Source of the DNA: DASVHF01 sp036382695 | Lineage (GTDB): Bacteria; Patescibacteriota; Microgenomatia; Woykebacterales; RBG-16-39-9b | DNA length: 12,149 bases | Assembly: GCA_036382695.1 (NCBI GenBank) | Contig: DASVHF010000052.1 | Span: 1-12,149 of the forward strand | Direction of reading: 5' to 3' | Shown: piece by piece, positions 11,733 to 12,149 of the stretch | How positions within the stretch are numbered: the first letter of the stretch is position 1 | Layout of the letters: the number at the start of each line of letters is the position of its first letter | Program-made: the position numbers and the translations under genes | Notes under the pieces: model-generated | Told to the model about the DNA's origin: nothing | Seen by the model: the letters and a program-made list of their open reading frames with translations, nothing else | The model's database searches: none

Positions 11733-11761
11733 TTGTCAACAAAGGCTTCGTCTGTTAAAAT
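11733..11761 (+). promoter_or_regulatory. Promoter of pepA, near-leaderless
   Basis: -35 TTGTCA (11733-11738), 17-base spacer, -10 TAAAAT (11756-11761). Eleven bases lead to the ATG at 11773 and no SD is present. A small inverted repeat, AGCCTT (11729-11734) / AAGGCT (11742-11747), overlaps the -35 and spacer and could be an operator. Confidence 0.65.
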
Positions 11762-11772
11762 TCTTTTTCTAA

Positions 11773-12149
11773 ATGAAAATTAACGCCACCAGCGAAAAAT
11801 TAGAAAAAATCCGAGCAGATGCTTTGGTAGTATTCCTTTTCCAAAGGGAGAAACCCAGCGGCGAAATTGAAGAACTAGATAAAGCTTTATCGGGTGCGAT
11901 AACCGAAACGATAAAACTGGGCGATTTCAAAGGAAGGTTGTACGAAGTTACTTCTATCTACACTCACAAAAAGGTATCTGCGATTAGAATTCTTCTCGTT
12001 GGAGCTGGGAAAAAAGCAGACTTTGAACCTAGAGTTGCTAGAAACATCGCTGGGAGTGCTGCGCGGTGGGCTGTCAAACTTGGAGCAAAGAAACTTGCAG
12101 TAGCTTTGAGAGAAGATGTTAATGCTGAGGAAGTGATCGAAGGAGTTGG
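11773..12149 (+). CDS. pepA: Leucyl aminopeptidase (M17), N-terminal part, runs off the window
   Basis: The first 125 codons of an M17 cytosol aminopeptidase, a hexameric two-zinc enzyme that trims N-terminal residues from peptides. Seen: the non-catalytic macro-like N-domain with MKINATSEKLEKIRADALVV, then LDKALSGAITETIKLGDFKG, the strand IRILLVGAGKKADFEPRVAR and AARWAVKLGAKKLAVAL, all in the order and spacing of PepA proteins. The catalytic domain is beyond the right edge, so metal ligands cannot be checked. The ATG at 11773 has no SD and follows a -10 box by 11 bases, so translation is probably leaderless. Together with the M24 peptidase it gives the window two cytosolic peptide-degrading enzymes. 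Multicopper or DNA-binding side roles known for E. coli PepA cannot be assessed here. Confidence 0.92.
   Translation, partial: MKINATSEKLEKIRADALVVFLFQREKPSGEIEELDKALSGAITETIKLGDFKGRLYEVTSIYTHKKVSAIRILLVGAGKKADFEPRVARNIAGSAARWAVKLGAKKLAVALREDVNAEEVIEGV

Overview
The window reads as a chromosomal stretch of a bacterium that uses the standard bacterial code (TGA, TAA and TAG all end genes). Compact single-copy housekeeping genes (hisS, dnaB, efp, pepP/pepQ-type peptidase, pepA), a UlaG-like MBL-fold gene beside dnaB, and small membrane proteins of unknown role suggest a Candidate Phyla Radiation (Patescibacteria) genome. That placement is inference from gene content and protein style only. No phage, plasmid, CRISPR or transposase gene is visible, and no gene-free stretch exceeds 300 bases.

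Layout. 1-175: 5' end of hisS on the minus strand. 268-1365 (minus) and 1598-2806 (plus): a sigma-70 factor and an unknown 402-residue coiled-coil/HTH-like protein, divergently transcribed from near-consensus promoters. 2890-3993 (minus): a membrane-anchored extracytoplasmic beta-domain protein. 4210-6240 (plus): MBL-fold hydrolase then dnaB, behind a leader holding a ~100-base imperfect hairpin element. 6439-6954 (minus): nitroreductase-family protein. 7093-7707 (minus): unrecognised 204-residue protein with an exact consensus promoter. 7878-8533 (plus): tRNA-Leu(CAA) followed after 5 bases by efp. 8550-8990 (minus): YdjM/DUF457-like membrane protein. 9099-10746 (plus): double zinc-ribbon membrane protein overlapping an M24 peptidase. 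10878-11132 (plus): stand-alone Lrp/AsnC RAM-domain protein. 11282-11545 (minus): small single-pass membrane protein. 11558-11703: short repeat-plus-hairpin array. 11773 to the end (plus): 5' end of pepA.

The most striking pattern is that genes fall into two expression classes. Six genes (hisS, the anchored beta-domain protein, the nitroreductase, the DUF457-like protein, the small membrane protein and pepA) have a -10 hexamer ending only 7 to 11 bases before the ATG, so their mRNAs should be leaderless or almost so. efp becomes effectively leaderless once the tRNA in front of it is processed. Four others (sigma factor, 402-residue protein, 204-residue protein, RAM protein) have true 5' leaders of roughly 30-70 bases, a strong Shine-Dalgarno (the full AAGGAGGTGA in two cases), visibly more G+C-rich coding sequence, and a strong hairpin at their 3' end. 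They look like self-contained single-gene units set among AT-rich housekeeping genes. At least two are regulators by family (sigma factor, RAM domain).
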